NCBI GenBank assembly: GCA_002354335.1
Contig: DELI01000019.1
Coordinates: 201,946 to 265,945 of the forward strand
Length of the DNA: 64,000 bases
From: Sphingobacterium sp. UBA2700
GTDB taxonomy: Bacteria > Bacteroidota > Bacteroidia > Sphingobacteriales > Sphingobacteriaceae
Direction: 5' to 3'
A program made the translations under genes and the position numbers. The notes below the pieces were generated by a model. The model was not told the DNA's origin, did no database searches, and worked only from the letters and a program-made list of their open reading frames with translations. Positions 1 to 8,818 of the stretch are shown here, one piece after another; the stretch's first letter is position 1; each line of letters begins with the position of its first letter.

Positions 1-688
1 CAAAAGAACATAAATGCGCGTCTAAGGTGATCAGAATTTGCTTGGGACCATAATTATAACCGTTGCTAGCAATTTCGCCCTCAAGGATGTATAAGCCACT
101 TTCTCCATAAAGTTCTCCACGAATATCAATTAGCGCATCTTTCGTTGCCTTAATTTCCATCATGTAAAGTTTGCTATGTACCGGCACAGGTGATTTCTTC
201 CCGAAAGCTTCGCCGGCGATCAGCTTGTAAGCTACGCCGTCTTCTTCCCATGCTGGGATTGCATCAGCCTCTACGTGATGAAATTCAGGCTCTTGAAACT
301 CTAATTCCTTGGGCAATGCTACCCAGATCTGTAGTCCATGGAGGAACTTGTCTTTCTGTCTTAAATATTCAGGCGTGCGCTCGGAGTGGACAACCCCTTT
401 TCCGGCAGTCATCCAATTGACTGCTCCTGGTTTTATTTCCATTGCGGAACCAAGGCTGTCGCGATGGAAGATAGAGCCTTCAAATAGATAAGTAAGCGTG
501 GATAATCCGATATGAGGGTGAGGACCAACGTCTAAGTTTTCATGATCAGCGAGACAAGCGGGCCCCATATGATCGATAAATACAAAGGGCCCAATGGAAC
601 GTTTTTGACGGAAAGGCAACAACCTTCCTACTAAAAAATTACCTATATCGGCCGCTGTTTCTTCTCTGATGAAATCTATATTTGACAT
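1..688 (-). CDS. Pirin family protein (3' end outside window)
   Basis: The frame opens with ATG at 688-686 (MSNIDFI) and stays open to base 1, giving about 229 residues; the C-terminal end is cut off by the window edge. The sequence carries the N-terminal cupin signature of pirins: a stretch reading DHMGPA, then HPHIGLSTLTYLFEG, HRDSLGS and GVVHSERTPE, with the metal-ligand histidines expected for the family (HPHIG and the H of HSERTPE). Pirins are cytosolic bicupins; some have quercetinase activity and others act as redox-sensitive regulators, so the substrate is not predictable. It lies 47 bases after the hutG stop on the same strand and could be the distal gene of the hut transcript, although a functional link is not obvious. 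Confidence 0.9.
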   Translation of the reverse strand, partial: MSNIDFIREETAADIGNFLVGRLLPFRQKRSIGPFVFIDHMGPACLADHENLDVGPHPHIGLSTLTYLFEGSIFHRDSLGSAMEIKPGAVNWMTAGKGVVHSERTPEYLRQKDKFLHGLQIWVALPKELEFQEPEFHHVEADAIPAWEEDGVAYKLIAGEAFGKKSPVPVHSKLYMMEIKATKDALIDIRGELYGESGLYILEGEIASNGYNYGPKQILITLDAHLCSF

Positions 689-735
689 GCTTTCTGCTTT
701 AATGTGATTGAAGTATAAAGATACCCAAATTCGGT

Positions 736-1707
736 CTACTTCTGCAATACCTTGAACAGCAAATCCGCACCAAGTTTGGTCGTTCTATTGTCAATATCAA
801 AGTGCGGGTTTAACTCGGCAACATCGATAGAACGAAGATTAGGCAGCTGAAGGATCGTATCGAATATCAGTTGAAAATTATGATCCGGAACGATGCCATG
901 GAAGGCTAAAGCAGACACACCCGGTGCATAGGCTGCCGCGAATACATCTAAATCTATCGTTAAATAAACCTGGTCAACCCTCTTTCCAAAAGCTATTATT
1001 TGATCCATAATCTCCCCTAACCGCTCTGCATATATGTCCTTTGCGTGTATAATTTCCACCCCCTTAGAATCGGCATAGTCAAATAAAGCTTTGGTATTGG
1101 ATATTTCCTGAATGCCAATAGCTAAATAATGGAAAGGCAAATTTTCCCTTTCTACATGTTGTGCAATTTGATAGAACCCAGTTCCGGAATTTCCTTTCCC
1201 GTCGACCAATGGACGGATGTCCAAGTGTGCATCTAAGTTGATTATGCCGACCGATTGTTTAGTCGCTGTTTGAACTCCCAGATAGTGTGGATAAGTTATT
1301 TCATGGCCACCACCAAGCAAGATAGGAAATCCGCCCATGGAAATTATTTCATTAAGCGCAGCATGCAGACAGTCCTGCGCTTCTTCCAAATTGCCATTGG
1401 AGCAGAAAACATCTCCAGCGTCGATAAGACGCACTGTATTTGGAAAATGCACTGGTAATCCAGCCAAGACCTTTCGAAAGGCTGTAGGGCCTTCTTTTGC
1501 GCCGATACGGCCTTGATTTCTTTTTACTCCCTCCTCGCAACAAAATCCCAATATAACAAAGGCGCCATCCAGGGATTGCTGTTCAGATAAATCAATAGCT
1601 TCAATGACTTGATGCCAGCGTAGGAAAGCTTGTTCTGTGCCATCAACTCTTCCCTCCCAGTTCTGCGAGTTCCCAGCCTGATAATATGTATTATCGAGTA
1701 TTGCCAT
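736..1707 (-). CDS. hutG: Formimidoylglutamase (arginase family)
   Basis: This 323-residue protein is an arginase/ureohydrolase-family enzyme. The manganese ligands are visible as GGGHE (His135), NLDAHLD (Asp159, His161, Asp163) and TIDLDVF (Asp252, Asp254). In a hut context the expected reaction is N-formimidoyl-L-glutamate to L-glutamate plus formamide, the last step of the four-enzyme histidine pathway. The gene starts with ATG at 1707, three bases after the hutU stop, and is the last hut gene of the operon. Agmatinase or arginase would be the alternative on sequence family alone, but the neighbours settle the assignment. Confidence 0.93.
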   Translation of the reverse strand: MAILDNTYYQAGNSQNWEGRVDGTEQAFLRWHQVIEAIDLSEQQSLDGAFVILGFCCEEGVKRNQGRIGAKEGPTAFRKVLAGLPVHFPNTVRLIDAGDVFCSNGNLEEAQDCLHAALNEIISMGGFPILLGGGHEITYPHYLGVQTATKQSVGIINLDAHLDIRPLVDGKGNSGTGFYQIAQHVERENLPFHYLAIGIQEISNTKALFDYADSKGVEIIHAKDIYAERLGEIMDQIIAFGKRVDQVYLTIDLDVFAAAYAPGVSALAFHGIVPDHNFQLIFDTILQLPNLRSIDVAELNPHFDIDNRTTKLGADLLFKVLQK

Positions 1708-1710
1708 GTG

Positions 1711-3723
1711 TTAGTTGAATAATTGATCGATGAGTTGATCATCTACCATAACAGATTCTGTTACTTTAAAGTTCGCTGTTCTTGCCAATTCGGTTTCCAA
1801 GGCACTTTTTGCTTCCTTGTTTCTTGCCCAAGCCCGACGAGCAATACCATTATTGACATCAAAAAACAACATCTGTCGGAGTTTCTCCTCACTTTGAGCA
1901 GAGCCATCCAGCAGCATTCCAAAACCGCCATTGATGACCTCTCCCCATCCTACTCCACCGCCGTTGTGTATGGATACCCAAGTAGCACCGCGGAAGCTAT
2001 CGCCAATGACATTGTGAATGGCCATGTCTGCTGTGTAGCGGGAACCATCGTATATATTGCTGGTTTCGCGGTATGGAGAGTCTGTTCCTGATACATCGTG
2101 ATGATCTCGCCCCAGTACAACCGGTGCAGACAAACGACCATCCCGTACGGCATCATTGAATGCTATCGCAATCTTGGTACGACCAAGCGCATCCGCATAT
2201 AAAATGCGAGCTTGTGATCCAACAACAAGCTTGTTTTGCTTCGCATCTCTGATCCATTTGATATTATCGTCCATCTGCTGAGAAATCTCGGCTGAGGCCT
2301 CTTTCTTCAAGTCTTCTAACACTTGAAGGGCTAAATTATCCGTTAATTCAAGATCGCTCTCTTTTCCAGAGGTGCAGACCCAGCGGAATGGTCCAAATCC
2401 ATAGTCGAAACACATTGGCCCCAATATATCTTGTACATAAGATGGATATCGGAAACTAATATTAGCGTCCGCCATGACCTCAGCATTCGCACGAGAACAT
2501 TCGAGCAGGAAAGCATTCCCATAATCGAAAAAGTAAGTTCCTTTCGCGACATGCTTATTTATGGCTGCGGCATGTCTTCTCAAAGATGCCTGAACTTTTT
2601 CTCTAAAAACATCGGGCGCATTGGCAATCATCTGATTAGCATCCTCGAAACTGACTCCTACCGGGTAGTATCCTCCGGACCAGGGATTGTGTAGGGAGGT
2701 TTGATCAGACCCCACCGTGACAGGGAGGTTGGCCATGTCAAATTGTTCCCACACGTCGACAATATTGCCTAGATAGGCAATAGATACAATTTCTTTATGC
2801 GCTATTGCGGTTTTCACACGAGCGATCAATTCGTCCATATCCTCAATCAGAAGATCTACCCATCCCTGCTCGTGACGCTTACGAGCGGCCGCAGGGTTCA
2901 CCTCAGCGCATACCGTAATACAGCCTGCGATATTGCCTGCTTTTGGCTGCGCTCCACTCATTCCCCCAAGACCGGAAGTAAGAAATACTTTCCCGGCTGC
3001 CGTGTCTGCATCTGAAAGTTGCTTTCGTAAGGCATTCATGACCGTAATCGTCGTGCCATGAACAATGCCTTGCGGGCCGATATACATGTAGGAACCAGCC
3101 GTCATTTGACCGTATTGCGTCACACCTAAAGCATTGAACCTTTCCCAATCATCCGGTTTGGAATAGTTCGGGATCATCATCCCGTTTGTTACTACTACGC
3201 GTGGTGCAAAGCTTGATGATGGAAATAATCCCATCGGATGCCCACTATACATGTGCAAGGTTTGCTCATCATTCATTGTTGCCAGGAACTTCATCGTTAG
3301 CAGATATTGCGCCCAGTTTTGAAAAACAGCACCATTGCCGCCATAGGTAATCAGCTCATGCGGATGCTGTGCAACGGCTGGATCCAGGTTATTCTGAATC
3401 ATCAGCATGATGGATGCGGCTTGAATAGAATTTGCTGGATATTCCTCAATCGGACGAGCGTACATGGCGTATGATGGACGAAATCTATACATGTAAATAC
3501 GTCCGTAAGTATGTAGCTCCTCTAGAAATTCAGGAGCTAAAATGCCATGCCATTCTTTGGGGAAATAGCGCAATGCATTTCTGATTGCTAGTTTTTCCTC
3601 ATCCTTTGTTAATATTGCTTTACGCTTCGGGGCGTGACTTACCGTATGGTCGTATATCGCCGCTGGAGGCAATTCCGATGGAATCCCCTGTAGCAAGGCA
3701 TCTTTAAAATTTAAGTTTCCCAT
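1711..3723 (-). CDS. hutU: Urocanate hydratase, long form
   Basis: Urocanase converts urocanate to 4-imidazolone-5-propionate using tightly bound NAD+. Family hallmarks are TYGGNGAVFQNW near residue 127, the NAD-binding glycine run GLGGMSGAQPKA near 251, and the C-terminal FDYGFGPFRWVCTSGK containing the conserved cysteine. An upstream ATG at 3765 would overlap hutI by 40 bases; I prefer the ATG at 3723 (MGNLNFKDAL), which leaves 2 bases after the hutI stop, the same spacing seen before hutI. That gives 670 residues, longer than the ~555 residues of the well-known Pseudomonas and Bacillus enzymes and close to the ~675 of the vertebrate one; the extra length is inside the protein. Confidence 0.94.
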   Translation of the reverse strand: MGNLNFKDALLQGIPSELPPAAIYDHTVSHAPKRKAILTKDEEKLAIRNALRYFPKEWHGILAPEFLEELHTYGRIYMYRFRPSYAMYARPIEEYPANSIQAASIMLMIQNNLDPAVAQHPHELITYGGNGAVFQNWAQYLLTMKFLATMNDEQTLHMYSGHPMGLFPSSSFAPRVVVTNGMMIPNYSKPDDWERFNALGVTQYGQMTAGSYMYIGPQGIVHGTTITVMNALRKQLSDADTAAGKVFLTSGLGGMSGAQPKAGNIAGCITVCAEVNPAAARKRHEQGWVDLLIEDMDELIARVKTAIAHKEIVSIAYLGNIVDVWEQFDMANLPVTVGSDQTSLHNPWSGGYYPVGVSFEDANQMIANAPDVFREKVQASLRRHAAAINKHVAKGTYFFDYGNAFLLECSRANAEVMADANISFRYPSYVQDILGPMCFDYGFGPFRWVCTSGKESDLELTDNLALQVLEDLKKEASAEISQQMDDNIKWIRDAKQNKLVVGSQARILYADALGRTKIAIAFNDAVRDGRLSAPVVLGRDHHDVSGTDSPYRETSNIYDGSRYTADMAIHNVIGDSFRGATWVSIHNGGGVGWGEVINGGFGMLLDGSAQSEEKLRQMLFFDVNNGIARRAWARNKEAKSALETELARTANFKVTESVMVDDQLIDQLFN

Positions 3724-3725
3724 GA

Positions 3726-4979
3726 TTAATGAATGTCTGAGCATACTAATTGACCTCTTTTCCATACCGCATGCGGCTCAAGACGCCCTTGCAGGTAGGT
3801 AATATTCTGATAGTTATCCGTCTGATAGATATTGAAATCCGCTAGCAAACCTGCTAGCAATCGACCTCTATCATCTAAATTTAATGCTTTAGCGGCACGG
3901 AAGGTGATGGCTGCTAAAACCTCCGCATTACTCATTTTTTCCATGCTTGCTAATATGCTTGCGCTGGCGACTAGTTTACCCATTGGCGCAGATCCGGGGT
4001 TCCAATCTGTTGCAATAGCCAATGATGCTCCAGCATCTAATAGGCGTCTCGCAGGGGTAAATGCACAGCCTATTCCTAAAGAAGCAGCCGGCAGTGCAAC
4101 TGCGACCACATCGGATGCAGCCAATTGTTGAATTTCCTCTTCCGTTGAAGCTTCTAGGTGATCTGCTGATGCAGCGGACAGCTCTACTGCCAACTTTGAA
4201 CCTGAAGTTGTAAACTGGTCGGCATGCACCGTAAGATCAAAACCTAAAGCTTTCGCTTGTTCATAATACGGTTTTGCCTGCTCTGCAGAGAATGCGCTTC
4301 GTTCGACAAAGGCATCCACACGCGTCGTTAAGTGCTCTTCTTTAAGAATTGGGAATAGCTCTTTAGCAATCATATCGAGATATTCCTCGGCAGTACCTTC
4401 ATAATCCTTTGGCAACATATGCGCTGCTAAGCAAGTACTCAATAAATCAGCTTTACATTCATTATCAGCCGCGGCAATTGCTCTCAGCGTTTTCAGTTCC
4501 TCATCAACAGATAAACCATATCCGCTCTTTACTTCAATCGTTGTAATCCCCTGAGCCAGCAGGTAGTCCGCCCGTTCGACGGTTAACTGGCACAACTCTT
4601 CTTGCGAGCAGGCACGTGTGTGCTTTACGGTGCTCCAAATGCCACCGCCAGCCTCCGCAATTTCAAGATATGAACTTCCGGCATTGCGCATTGCGAAATC
4701 ATTCGCGCGATTCCCTCCGAAAGCAATATGCGTATGGCAGTCGATGTAGCCTGGAAGGGCAACAAAATATCCATTTAATTCAATTAGTTCGACTTGGTCC
4801 TTTAATTTTTGTTTGAGCGTATTATAATCAGAAATTTCCTTGATCAACTCACCTTCTAACCAAATGCCCGCAGAAGGTATCACTTCCAACTGCGAATCTT
4901 TCAGTGCTCCTTTTAGCGGAAGCTGTGCCATGCTGACCAACTGCTTAAAGGGTCCAATTAATATACCTTGTTTTTCCAT
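3726..4979 (-). CDS. hutI: Imidazolonepropionase
   Basis: An amidohydrolase-superfamily enzyme that opens 4-imidazolone-5-propionate to N-formimidoyl-L-glutamate. The first metal motif reads DCHTHIAFGGNR (residues about 80-91), followed by the conserved VKSGYGL segment, LTVHADQF (metal histidine) and ATDWNPGSAP (catalytic aspartate). Starting at the ATG at 4979 (MEKQGIL) gives 417 residues and a 2-base gap after hutH; the in-frame ATG at 4988 would overlap the hutH stop. Soluble cytosolic enzyme, third step of the pathway, second gene of the operon. Confidence 0.95.
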   Translation of the reverse strand: MEKQGILIGPFKQLVSMAQLPLKGALKDSQLEVIPSAGIWLEGELIKEISDYNTLKQKLKDQVELIELNGYFVALPGYIDCHTHIAFGGNRANDFAMRNAGSSYLEIAEAGGGIWSTVKHTRACSQEELCQLTVERADYLLAQGITTIEVKSGYGLSVDEELKTLRAIAAADNECKADLLSTCLAAHMLPKDYEGTAEEYLDMIAKELFPILKEEHLTTRVDAFVERSAFSAEQAKPYYEQAKALGFDLTVHADQFTTSGSKLAVELSAASADHLEASTEEEIQQLAASDVVAVALPAASLGIGCAFTPARRLLDAGASLAIATDWNPGSAPMGKLVASASILASMEKMSNAEVLAAITFRAAKALNLDDRGRLLAGLLADFNIYQTDNYQNITYLQGRLEPHAVWKRGQLVCSDIH

Positions 4980-4981
4980 GT

Positions 4982-6550
4982 TTAACATTCAAAATATGAA
5001 GCACCTGTTCCTAAATATTCTACTCCTTCTTGACGGGCAACCTGATTCGCTACCTCAACAAGCGCGCCTGATTTTAAGAGTTCCAAGGCCGCATCTAGAA
5101 GGTCGGTCATTGGCTGATCCTCCTCGATATGTGGAATTGAGGCCCTGATATGTTGATGTATCGCTTCGATAACGGCCGTTGATTTCAAGGGTTGATGGTA
5201 GTCCTTTGCTTGCGCAGCGCAAAGCAACTCGATACTTAAAATCTTGTCGACATTATCCAACACCTGTAATAATTTCCTTCCAGCGATAGAACCCATACTG
5301 ACATGGTCTTCCTGACCTAAAGAAGTAGGAATACTATCTGCACTTGCAGGGAAGCATAATCCTTTATTTTCACTTGCGATGGCTGCCGTACTATATTGCA
5401 GAATCATAAAACCAGAGTTTAATCCTGTAGATTTCATGAGTAATTTTGGAACGCCATTGGTTTCGCCTTCTAGAGATAAATATACTCGTCTATCTGAAAT
5501 ATTTCCCAATTCAGAAACCGCCAAGGTCGCATAGTCTAGCGGAAGAGCAATCGGCTGTCCGTGAAATGAGCCACCCGAGATTGTCAATTCGCTATTGATA
5601 ATAATTGGATTGTCTGTCACAGCGTTGATTTCTGTCTCTATAATCTCTTTGAAATGCAACCACGCGTTCCTGGACGCTCCATGAACCTGTGGAATACAAC
5701 GCAATGAATACGGGTCTTGGACGCGAGAGCAGTTTTTATGGGATTCTAATACCTCTGAACCCTTTAGCAGGTTGAATATCGTTGAAGCGACGAATACATT
5801 TCCTTTATATGGTCTTAACTGATGTAATTCGTTAAAAAAAGGCTTAATAGATCCGTTTAATCCTTCGATCATTAAGGTGGCGATTAAGTCTGCGCTGTCC
5901 ATTAGTCGTTTCATTTCTACGACTGCCTTTACTCCATGGGCCGCCATAAATTGCGTTCCGTTGATTAATGCCAATCCTTCTTTGGCCCCCAGGTGAATCG
6001 CTTCCATCCCGTACTTATTCAATACCTCTTGAGTCGCACATATTCTACCCTCATACCAAACCTTGCCTAGTCCAATTAAGGGTAAGAACAAGTGTGAGAG
6101 TGGAGCTAAGTCGCCTGAAGCTCCCACGGAGCCCTGCTTAGGAACAACGGGGATTACATCATTTTCAATATGCCAAATAATACGTTCTACTGTTGTTAAT
6201 TGAACGCCTGAAAAACCTTTTGCCAGGGCCTGCACTTTCAATATCAGCATCAGCTTACTTAATTCGATGTCAATTGGCTCACCTACGCCGACTGCGTGGC
6301 TTTTCAGAATATTTTCTTGCAGTTTCTTCGTATCGTTCGCACCGATTAAGCTCGTGCAAAGTGGTCCAAACCCTGTATTGATACCATAAACTACCTTACC
6401 GGCATCAACAATCTCTTGTACATACTGTGCGCTTCGATTGATGCTAGCAATAACTTCTTCGGTTAAAACGCCTTTGGTTTCACCTTTTGCAATTGAAACA
6501 GCAATAGAACTGCTCAATATATCTTGTCCGTAATTGAATGATTTCATCAT
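4982..6550 (-). CDS. hutH: Histidine ammonia-lyase
   Basis: First enzyme of histidine degradation, deaminating L-histidine to trans-urocanate. The Ala-Ser-Gly triad that cyclises to the MIO cofactor lies in GSVGASGDLAPLSH at about residues 144-146, and the YGINTGFG motif near residue 56 supplies the catalytic tyrosine region. The frame can be extended to a TTG at 6568, but the tandem ATGs at 6550 and 6547 (MMKSFNYG) are the more likely starts, giving 521-522 residues. It is the promoter-proximal gene of hutHIUG and lies 74 bases from the divergent LysR gene. Confidence 0.95.
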   Translation of the reverse strand: MMKSFNYGQDILSSSIAVSIAKGETKGVLTEEVIASINRSAQYVQEIVDAGKVVYGINTGFGPLCTSLIGANDTKKLQENILKSHAVGVGEPIDIELSKLMLILKVQALAKGFSGVQLTTVERIIWHIENDVIPVVPKQGSVGASGDLAPLSHLFLPLIGLGKVWYEGRICATQEVLNKYGMEAIHLGAKEGLALINGTQFMAAHGVKAVVEMKRLMDSADLIATLMIEGLNGSIKPFFNELHQLRPYKGNVFVASTIFNLLKGSEVLESHKNCSRVQDPYSLRCIPQVHGASRNAWLHFKEIIETEINAVTDNPIIINSELTISGGSFHGQPIALPLDYATLAVSELGNISDRRVYLSLEGETNGVPKLLMKSTGLNSGFMILQYSTAAIASENKGLCFPASADSIPTSLGQEDHVSMGSIAGRKLLQVLDNVDKILSIELLCAAQAKDYHQPLKSTAVIEAIHQHIRASIPHIEEDQPMTDLLDAALELLKSGALVEVANQVARQEGVEYLGTGASYFEC

Positions 6551-6565
6551 AAAATGCTTTATATC

Positions 6566-6573
6566 CAAATTTA
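6566..6573 (-). promoter_or_regulatory. Candidate -7 element of the hut operon promoter
   Basis: On the minus strand the sequence reads TAAATTTG, a perfect match to the TAnnTTTG -7 element of Bacteroidota housekeeping promoters. It ends 15 bases before the hutH ATG. I see no TTTG at the usual 19-21 base distance upstream, which is what one would expect for a promoter that needs an activator such as the adjacent LysR protein. Confidence 0.45.
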
Positions 6574-6578
6574 GCCCC

Positions 6579-6586
6579 TATATTTG
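6579..6586 (+). promoter_or_regulatory. Candidate -7 element of the lysR promoter
   Basis: TATATTTG matches TAnnTTTG on the plus strand, with the lysR ATG at 6625. Its last three bases are inside the TTGATA half-site of the neighbouring dyad, so a bound regulator would cover it; this would give the negative autoregulation usual for LysR-type regulators. No good -33 element was found. Confidence 0.35.
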
Positions 6587-6603
6587 ATAATCAGTAATAT
6601 CAA
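6584..6603. promoter_or_regulatory. Candidate LysR operator, TTGATA-N8-TATCAA
   Basis: A perfect 6+6 inverted repeat, extended by one further partial match on each side, lies in the hutH-lysR intergenic region. Size and position fit a LysR-type recognition site upstream of the hut -7 element. Confidence 0.5.
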
Positions 6604-6605
6604 TT

Positions 6606-6622
6606 TTATCATCGACTGATAA
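6606..6622. promoter_or_regulatory. Second dyad, TTATCA-N5-TGATAA
   Basis: A second perfect inverted repeat ends two bases before the lysR ATG. The half-site ATCA/TGAT core is shared with the first dyad, so the two may form the recognition and activation sites of one regulator tetramer. Confidence 0.45.
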
Positions 6623-6624
6623 CT

Positions 6625-7533
6625 ATGAATTATCAAATTGAACTTAGACACCTGCAATATTTTAAGGTTCTCGCGGAGGAACTGCACTTTCGTCGGGCGG
6701 CTGAACGCTTATATATTGCTCAACCGGGGCTATCGCGGCAAATAAAACAGCTGGAGGAATATTATCAGGCTCCACTTTTTATACGAGATAAAAGAAATGT
6801 TGCATTAACGGCCGCCGGAGCATATTTAAAGACTGAGGTCGATTTGTTGTTTAATCAGATGGGAATCATCAAAACACAGATCGAGAAAATCGCTGAGGGA
6901 AAACTAACTTCGTTAAAATTAGGTTTCATTGGTTCAGCCGTTCAAGCAATTTTACCACAGTTGTTGGTTGAGCTCAAGCAGCAACAGCCCCTCATTGATA
7001 TTACGCTAAACGAACTGACCAACGAAGCACAACTAGACATGCTTTTAAGAAATGAATTGGATTTCGGATTTGTCAGAATAAAGGATACGCCCAAAGGATT
7101 ACGCGCTCTTCCGATTTTGACCGACCATTTTGCACTGGTCGTGCCAAAAACTCATCCTTTAGCGAAATCTAAAAAAGTGAATTTACAGGATTTCAAGGAC
7201 GAATCCTTTATCCTCTTTTCTAAAGAGTATAGCAATTCCTATTATGAACTGGTCATGAGCATTTTTCAAGATCAGGGGTTTCAGCCGCATGTTGCATTAA
7301 AAACCGTAAATGCGCTCAGTATTTTTAACTTAGTTTCTCAAGGCTTAGGAGTGGCGATTGTTCCTTCATCTTTAAAAAAAGGCTACCATACTCACGTAGA
7401 CTTCCTGGAGTTACAGCATATCCCGCAACGCACGACACTTTCGTTATTATGGAATGAAAACAGCAGAAATCCAGGGATTGATCTGCTGTTAAACATCGTT
7501 AAGAACATTGAGAGAAGAAATCTCAAGAAGTAA
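6625..7533 (+). CDS. LysR family regulator, probable hut activator
   Basis: A 302-residue LysR-type regulator. The N-terminal winged helix-turn-helix is clear (HLQYFKVLAEELHFRRAA, then AQPGLSRQIKQLE at about residues 33-45), followed by a linker helix and a periplasmic-binding-protein-like effector domain from about residue 95. It is transcribed divergently from hutHIUG with two dyads in the 74-base gap, the classical arrangement for a pathway-specific LysR activator. In Proteobacteria hut is usually governed by the repressor HutC or, in Gram-positives, by HutP; control by LysR is therefore inferred from position. The inducer may be urocanate or histidine. Confidence 0.9.
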   Translation: MNYQIELRHLQYFKVLAEELHFRRAAERLYIAQPGLSRQIKQLEEYYQAPLFIRDKRNVALTAAGAYLKTEVDLLFNQMGIIKTQIEKIAEGKLTSLKLGFIGSAVQAILPQLLVELKQQQPLIDITLNELTNEAQLDMLLRNELDFGFVRIKDTPKGLRALPILTDHFALVVPKTHPLAKSKKVNLQDFKDESFILFSKEYSNSYYELVMSIFQDQGFQPHVALKTVNALSIFNLVSQGLGVAIVPSSLKKGYHTHVDFLELQHIPQRTTLSLLWNENSRNPGIDLLLNIVKNIERRNLKK

Positions 7534-7549
7534 GTAAGTTAGGAAACTC

Positions 7550-8812
7550 TTATTTCTCTTCCGTTTTATCGTCTTTATCTAAAGGCAGCTCTTCAGACTC
7601 GTTTACTTCTTTGTAAGAAACTTCGGTTTTGGGTTCGTTTGTTTTTTCGTCGGTTTTTACTTGCACATCCATCTCCACCTTCTTCTTGTTCTTTGGAAGC
7701 CGTACGATGCCCCATTTCATCAATAATTCTTGCGTAGAATTCCGTTTGAGGTGCATTTTCTCAGGCTCTCCAATCAAAAAGCCTACGGCCGACATGCCAG
7801 GTGAAGCGTCAAAGATTACTTTTAGCGTTGCAATAAAAGGTAATGCAAGGATTAAACCTGCTAGTCCGAAAAGCATACCACCGAGTAAAATACCTATAAT
7901 CGCCATGAGTGGATTAATACTAACCTTACTTCCAACGATATTCGGAGTGATGATGTTACCTTCTAAGAATTGAACAACCTGAAACCAAGCTATGACTCCC
8001 ACAGCATACCATGCACTATCTTTCACAGCAAGAGCAAATAAAGCCGGAAGTATAGATCCGATAGCAATTCCGATATAAGGCAATAGCATTAAGAGCGAAG
8101 CTAAAGACCCAAAGAACCAAGCGTATTCAATGCCCATTAACATTAAACCTCCTGTGTTCAACACAGCGACGATTCCCATTACGGTCACTAATCCGACTAG
8201 ATAGCTTTGTACAACCTCGTATATTTTGTTTAGCACTTCATTTACTATGTGTTGAGGGGATTTACGAAATGCTTTGAAAAAGAATTCGCGGAAGAAATCT
8301 CGGTAATACAGTAAAAAAAACACGTATAAGGGCACTAAAATAGCGCTTGCAAGCATATTACCAATCGATCCGAACATGCCTGTCACCATACCTCCAGCAT
8401 TTTCTAAAGCTTTGTTTCCCTGCTCTTGCAACTGTTGCATCACTTCAGAGCGTTGAATTCCGAACTGCTTCTCTATCCACTCTTGTCCGCGTTCTAAAAC
8501 GGATAAGACCTTGTCGGTAATTGCACTCGCATCTTTCCCTATAATGATACTCTCATGAACGATAAACCAAATAAGTCCAGAAATAATAGCAATTGCAACA
8601 ATCACCGCCAAAATCGATGAAAATGCCTTGCCTAGATGGAGTCTTTCAAAAAATCGCGCCAGCGGAAAAAGTGAAATCGCTAATAATATCGCGAACAAGA
8701 GAGGGAGCAATACCCCCTGGGTTACATACATCAGTCCTATAATCAGGACAGTGGCAAATAGTGAGGCTGCAAGTTCAAAGGAGTAGGGTCTTTTCTGCGA
8801 GCTGTTTTCCAT
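7550..8812 (-). CDS. AI-2E family transporter (PerM/YdiK-like permease)
   Basis: A 420-residue polytopic membrane protein with paired N-terminal helices (LFATVLIIGLMYVTQGVLL and FAILLAISLF), a soluble middle segment at about residues 85-150 and four to five C-terminal helices including the family motif SKVSINPLMAIIGILLGG. Proteins of this family export autoinducer-2, or act in cation/proton exchange, so the substrate is open. The C-terminal ~60 residues are a highly charged Lys/Glu tail (ending DKDDKTEEK), which is cytosolic and unlikely to be membrane-embedded. Downstream of the MFS gene with a 6-base gap, so probably co-transcribed. Confidence 0.85.
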   Translation of the reverse strand: MENSSQKRPYSFELAASLFATVLIIGLMYVTQGVLLPLLFAILLAISLFPLARFFERLHLGKAFSSILAVIVAIAIISGLIWFIVHESIIIGKDASAITDKVLSVLERGQEWIEKQFGIQRSEVMQQLQEQGNKALENAGGMVTGMFGSIGNMLASAILVPLYVFFLLYYRDFFREFFFKAFRKSPQHIVNEVLNKIYEVVQSYLVGLVTVMGIVAVLNTGGLMLMGIEYAWFFGSLASLLMLLPYIGIAIGSILPALFALAVKDSAWYAVGVIAWFQVVQFLEGNIITPNIVGSKVSINPLMAIIGILLGGMLFGLAGLILALPFIATLKVIFDASPGMSAVGFLIGEPEKMHLKRNSTQELLMKWGIVRLPKNKKKVEMDVQVKTDEKTNEPKTEVSYKEVNESEELPLDKDDKTEEK

Positions 8813-8818
8813 AAAGTT

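Noticed and set aside
190..491. Small plus-strand frames at the window start
   Set aside because: They are antisense to the pirin gene, which has clear motifs throughout.
3724..3765. Longer HutU start at ATG 3765
   Set aside because: It would overlap hutI by 40 bases, while the ATG at 3723 keeps the 2-base spacing of the operon.
6551..6568. TTG start extending HutH by six residues
   Set aside because: The TTG lies inside the putative -7 element, and two ATGs follow at a better position for the family's usual N-terminus.
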